Below are positions 5,996 through 7,417 of a DNA stretch of 7,417 nt, piece after piece. Position 1 is the first letter of the stretch. Every line of letters starts with the position of its first letter. The stretch is taken from NCBI GenBank assembly GCA_947285985.1, contig CAMYPB010000041.1, positions 1 through 7,417 on the forward strand, written 5' to 3'. The notes under the pieces were generated by a model that saw nothing but the letters and a program-made list of their open reading frames with translations, was not told the DNA's origin and did not search any database. The position numbers were made by a program, and so were the translations under genes. The stretch is from an uncultured Holosporaceae bacterium. GTDB lineage: Bacteria > Pseudomonadota > Alphaproteobacteria > RUG11792.

Positions 5996-6762
5996 ATTCC
6001 CTCTCTATCCTTCTGTAAAAATTCTTTCGCTAGTTCCATATAGGCGCATGCCCCCGCGCATTTCACATCATATATCAAAACAGGACGCCCATGAGAGGGA
6101 GCCTCAGATATGCGAGTATTCCGAGGAATAACACTATCAAAAACCTTGCTCGATAAATGAGAACGAACATCCTTCGCAACGGACAAACATAACGCATTCC
6201 TCTTATCAAACATCGTCAAGACAACCCCAAATAATTGTAAATTCTTGTTATAATTCGCCTTTATCTTCGATATAGAACCAAGAAGATAACTAAGACCCTC
6301 AAGAGCATAATATTCACATTGCAACGGGACGATAACTCCATCCGATGCAACGAGTGCATTCAATGTCAATATTCCCATAGATGGAGGGGAATCAATGATT
6401 ATATAATCGAACATATCACGATACGAAGATAGAGTATCCCGCAAAATCGATTCACGTCCCTTTATCTGCACGAGCTCTATCTCAGCACCAACAAGATCAA
6501 TACTCGCAGGTATAAGGGTCAACCCCGGAATCTTAGTTTTCGTGAAAACTTCAGAGGGAGTCTTAAGGCGCGTCAACAATTCATAACTCGTATTCAAATT
6601 CTTCGAATATATACCGAGCCCTGTCGTCGCATTACTCTGAGGATCCATGTCAATCAATAAGACCTTCTTTCGAACGGCAGCTAAAGCCGTCGCAATATTA
6701 ACGGCCGTCGTCGTCTTCCCAACGCCCCCCTTCTGATTGGAGATAGAAATTATCTTTCCCAT
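5980..6762 (-). CDS. parA: Chromosome partition ATPase ParA (Soj type)
   Basis: A 260-residue deviant-Walker ATPase. The ATP-bound dimer coats the nucleoid, and ParB-stimulated hydrolysis moves the parS complexes apart. The P-loop KGGVGKTTT (11-19) has the signature Lys11 and catalytic Lys16. Walker A' is LLIDMDPQSN (35-44, Asp40 conserved) and Walker B is YIIIDSPPS (120-128, Asp124). The DNA-contact block VIPRNTRISEAPSHGRP (211-227) contains Arg218, and YDVKCAGACAYMELAKE near the end is typical of alphaproteobacterial chromosomal ParA. There is no N-terminal helix-turn-helix of the plasmid ParA type. The ATG overlaps the rsmG 3' end by 13 bases and has AGGAG six bases upstream (6769-6773). 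It is the middle gene of the rsmG-parA-parB operon. A run of six G falls in the P-loop Gly codons. Confidence 0.97.
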   Translation of the reverse strand: MGKIISISNQKGGVGKTTTAVNIATALAAVRKKVLLIDMDPQSNATTGLGIYSKNLNTSYELLTRLKTPSEVFTKTKIPGLTLIPASIDLVGAEIELVQIKGRESILRDTLSSYRDMFDYIIIDSPPSMGILTLNALVASDGVIVPLQCEYYALEGLSYLLGSISKIKANYNKNLQLFGVVLTMFDKRNALCLSVAKDVRSHLSSKVFDSVIPRNTRISEAPSHGRPVLIYDVKCAGACAYMELAKEFLQKDREGIWNRN

Positions 6763-7313
6763 GTCTTTCTCCTAATATTCCTCACATCTATAATACGACT
6801 CTTCCTGTTCGTCCGACTCTGTATTAGATCATATTCAAAATCAAAATAATTAGAAGCTTCCTCCAACTCCTCCATATAACGTTCCCCCTTGTGAAAGATA
6901 CCACGATACGATGAAATACGCAGCATTATATCGAGCAATTTTGAGAGATTTCCAAAAGCACGGGACACCGATATATAGCCCATACCCTGAAATTTTATTA
7001 TATCATCATTAAAAATCTCATAATTTAACATAAGATTATTCTTCAATTCTCGCAAAAATGATGCTTTTTTGAAATTTTTCTCGCATAAGACGATATTATT
7101 GATCCCGTATATCGAAAGGACGGCCCCCGGAAATCCCGCACCGCTCCCAATGTCAATTATCGGAGATGAAACATCCTTCACAAGATCATATATCTGAAGA
7201 CTATCGACAATATGACGCTCAAAAGCACTCTTCAAAGTATCGCGCTGCACAAGATTGATGCGTCGATTCCATACCTCCAACAACTGCAAATATTGAGATA
7301 TTAAAGCCTCCAC
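6750..7313 (-). CDS. rsmG: 16S rRNA (guanine527-N7)-methyltransferase RsmG (GidB)
   Basis: A 187-residue class I methyltransferase that puts N7-methyl on G527 of 16S rRNA using S-adenosylmethionine; its loss is known to give low-level streptomycin resistance in other bacteria. Visible motifs are LEVWNRRINLV (12-22), FERHIVDSLQ (31-40), the SAM-binding DIGSGAGFPG (54-63), LCEKN with Glu78, SRAFGN (117-122) and KGE (142-144). At 187 residues it is somewhat shorter than the usual 200-215, mainly at the N-terminus. It cannot be longer: an in-frame TAG (7314-7316) directly precedes the GTG start. AGGAA at 7323-7327, nine bases upstream, supports that start. It is the first gene of the parAB operon, read from the promoter at 7350-7378. 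Placement of rsmG before parA is conserved in many bacteria; mnmG would be expected upstream, outside the window. Confidence 0.95.
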   Translation of the reverse strand: MEALISQYLQLLEVWNRRINLVQRDTLKSAFERHIVDSLQIYDLVKDVSSPIIDIGSGAGFPGAVLSIYGINNIVLCEKNFKKASFLRELKNNLMLNYEIFNDDIIKFQGMGYISVSRAFGNLSKLLDIMLRISSYRGIFHKGERYMEELEEASNYFDFEYDLIQSRTNRKSRIIDVRNIRRKTWER

Positions 7314-7349
7314 CTAGAAAAATTCCTAAAAAGTACAACTCATATAATC

Positions 7350-7378
7350 ATTATACCACTCCCCGATAATTTTGTATA
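7350..7378 (-). promoter_or_regulatory. Predicted sigma70-type promoter of the rsmG-parA-parB operon
   Basis: On the minus strand, TATACA (7373-7378; 4 of 6 matches to TTGACA) is followed by a 17-base spacer and a perfect TATAAT (7350-7355). The start point would be near 7343, giving a leader of about 30 bases with the rsmG ribosome-binding site in it. parS site 7 ends 16 bp upstream of the -35 box, so ParB binding or spreading could feed back on the operon. Confidence 0.65.
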
Positions 7379-7394
7379 TAAGAAATCGCTACAT

Positions 7395-7410
7395 TGTTTC
7401 ACGTGAAACA
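7395..7410. promoter_or_regulatory. parS: parS centromere site 7
   Basis: Perfect TGTTTCACGTGAAACA upstream of rsmG. Read on the minus strand, its flanks match those of site 1 (AATGTTTCACGTGAAACAAT plus several further bases), so it is the same extended sequence in the opposite orientation. It is the only parS in the window on the origin side of parAB. Confidence 0.97.
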
Positions 7411-7417
7411 TTTTTCA

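Noticed and set aside
7415..7417. TGA on the - strand at the window edge as the stop codon of an upstream mnmG
   Set aside because: Three bases cannot identify a gene; the expected neighbour is known from other genomes but not visible here.

Overview
This 7.4 kb window is chromosomal DNA around a partition locus. It holds six protein genes and seven perfect copies of the 16-bp parS centromere TGTTTCACGTGAAACA. ParA, ParB and RsmG have alphaproteobacterial-looking motifs, and the order rsmG-parA-parB is the standard arrangement near the origin in that class. The DNA is moderately AT-rich (about 40% G+C from a few lines counted by eye), with frequent ATA codons and GTG starts at two genes. An alphaproteobacterium, perhaps host-associated, is the best guess. 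I cannot place it at order level.

Layout, left to right. Positions 1-1164 (+) are the 3' half of comEC (DNA-uptake channel), cut by the left edge. Positions 1143-1348 carry three parS sites, the first inside the last codons of comEC. Positions 1393-3387 (-) are a bifunctional class A penicillin-binding protein (PBP1A type), and 3436-4635 (-) are tgt (queuosine tRNA-guanine transglycosylase). The two lie tail to head, 48 bp apart. Positions 4636-5032 are a gene-free stretch with the tgt promoter and three more parS sites. Positions 5033-5995 (-) parB, 5980-6762 (-) parA and 6750-7313 (-) rsmG overlap and look like one operon read from a good sigma70-type promoter at 7350-7378. A seventh parS lies just upstream at 7395-7410.

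How it fits together: ParB loads on the parS sites, spreads over this region and is moved by the ParA ATPase, so the window is the segregation centromere of the chromosome. Two of the parS sites downstream of parB are part of longer palindromes followed by T-rich tracts on the transcribed strand, so they may also end the parAB transcript. Base skew (C over G on the + strand, even inside the + strand gene comEC) puts the replication origin to the right, beyond rsmG. The tgt gene is unlike the usual alphaproteobacterial form and resembles the chlamydial type, which is the best hint of gene transfer here.
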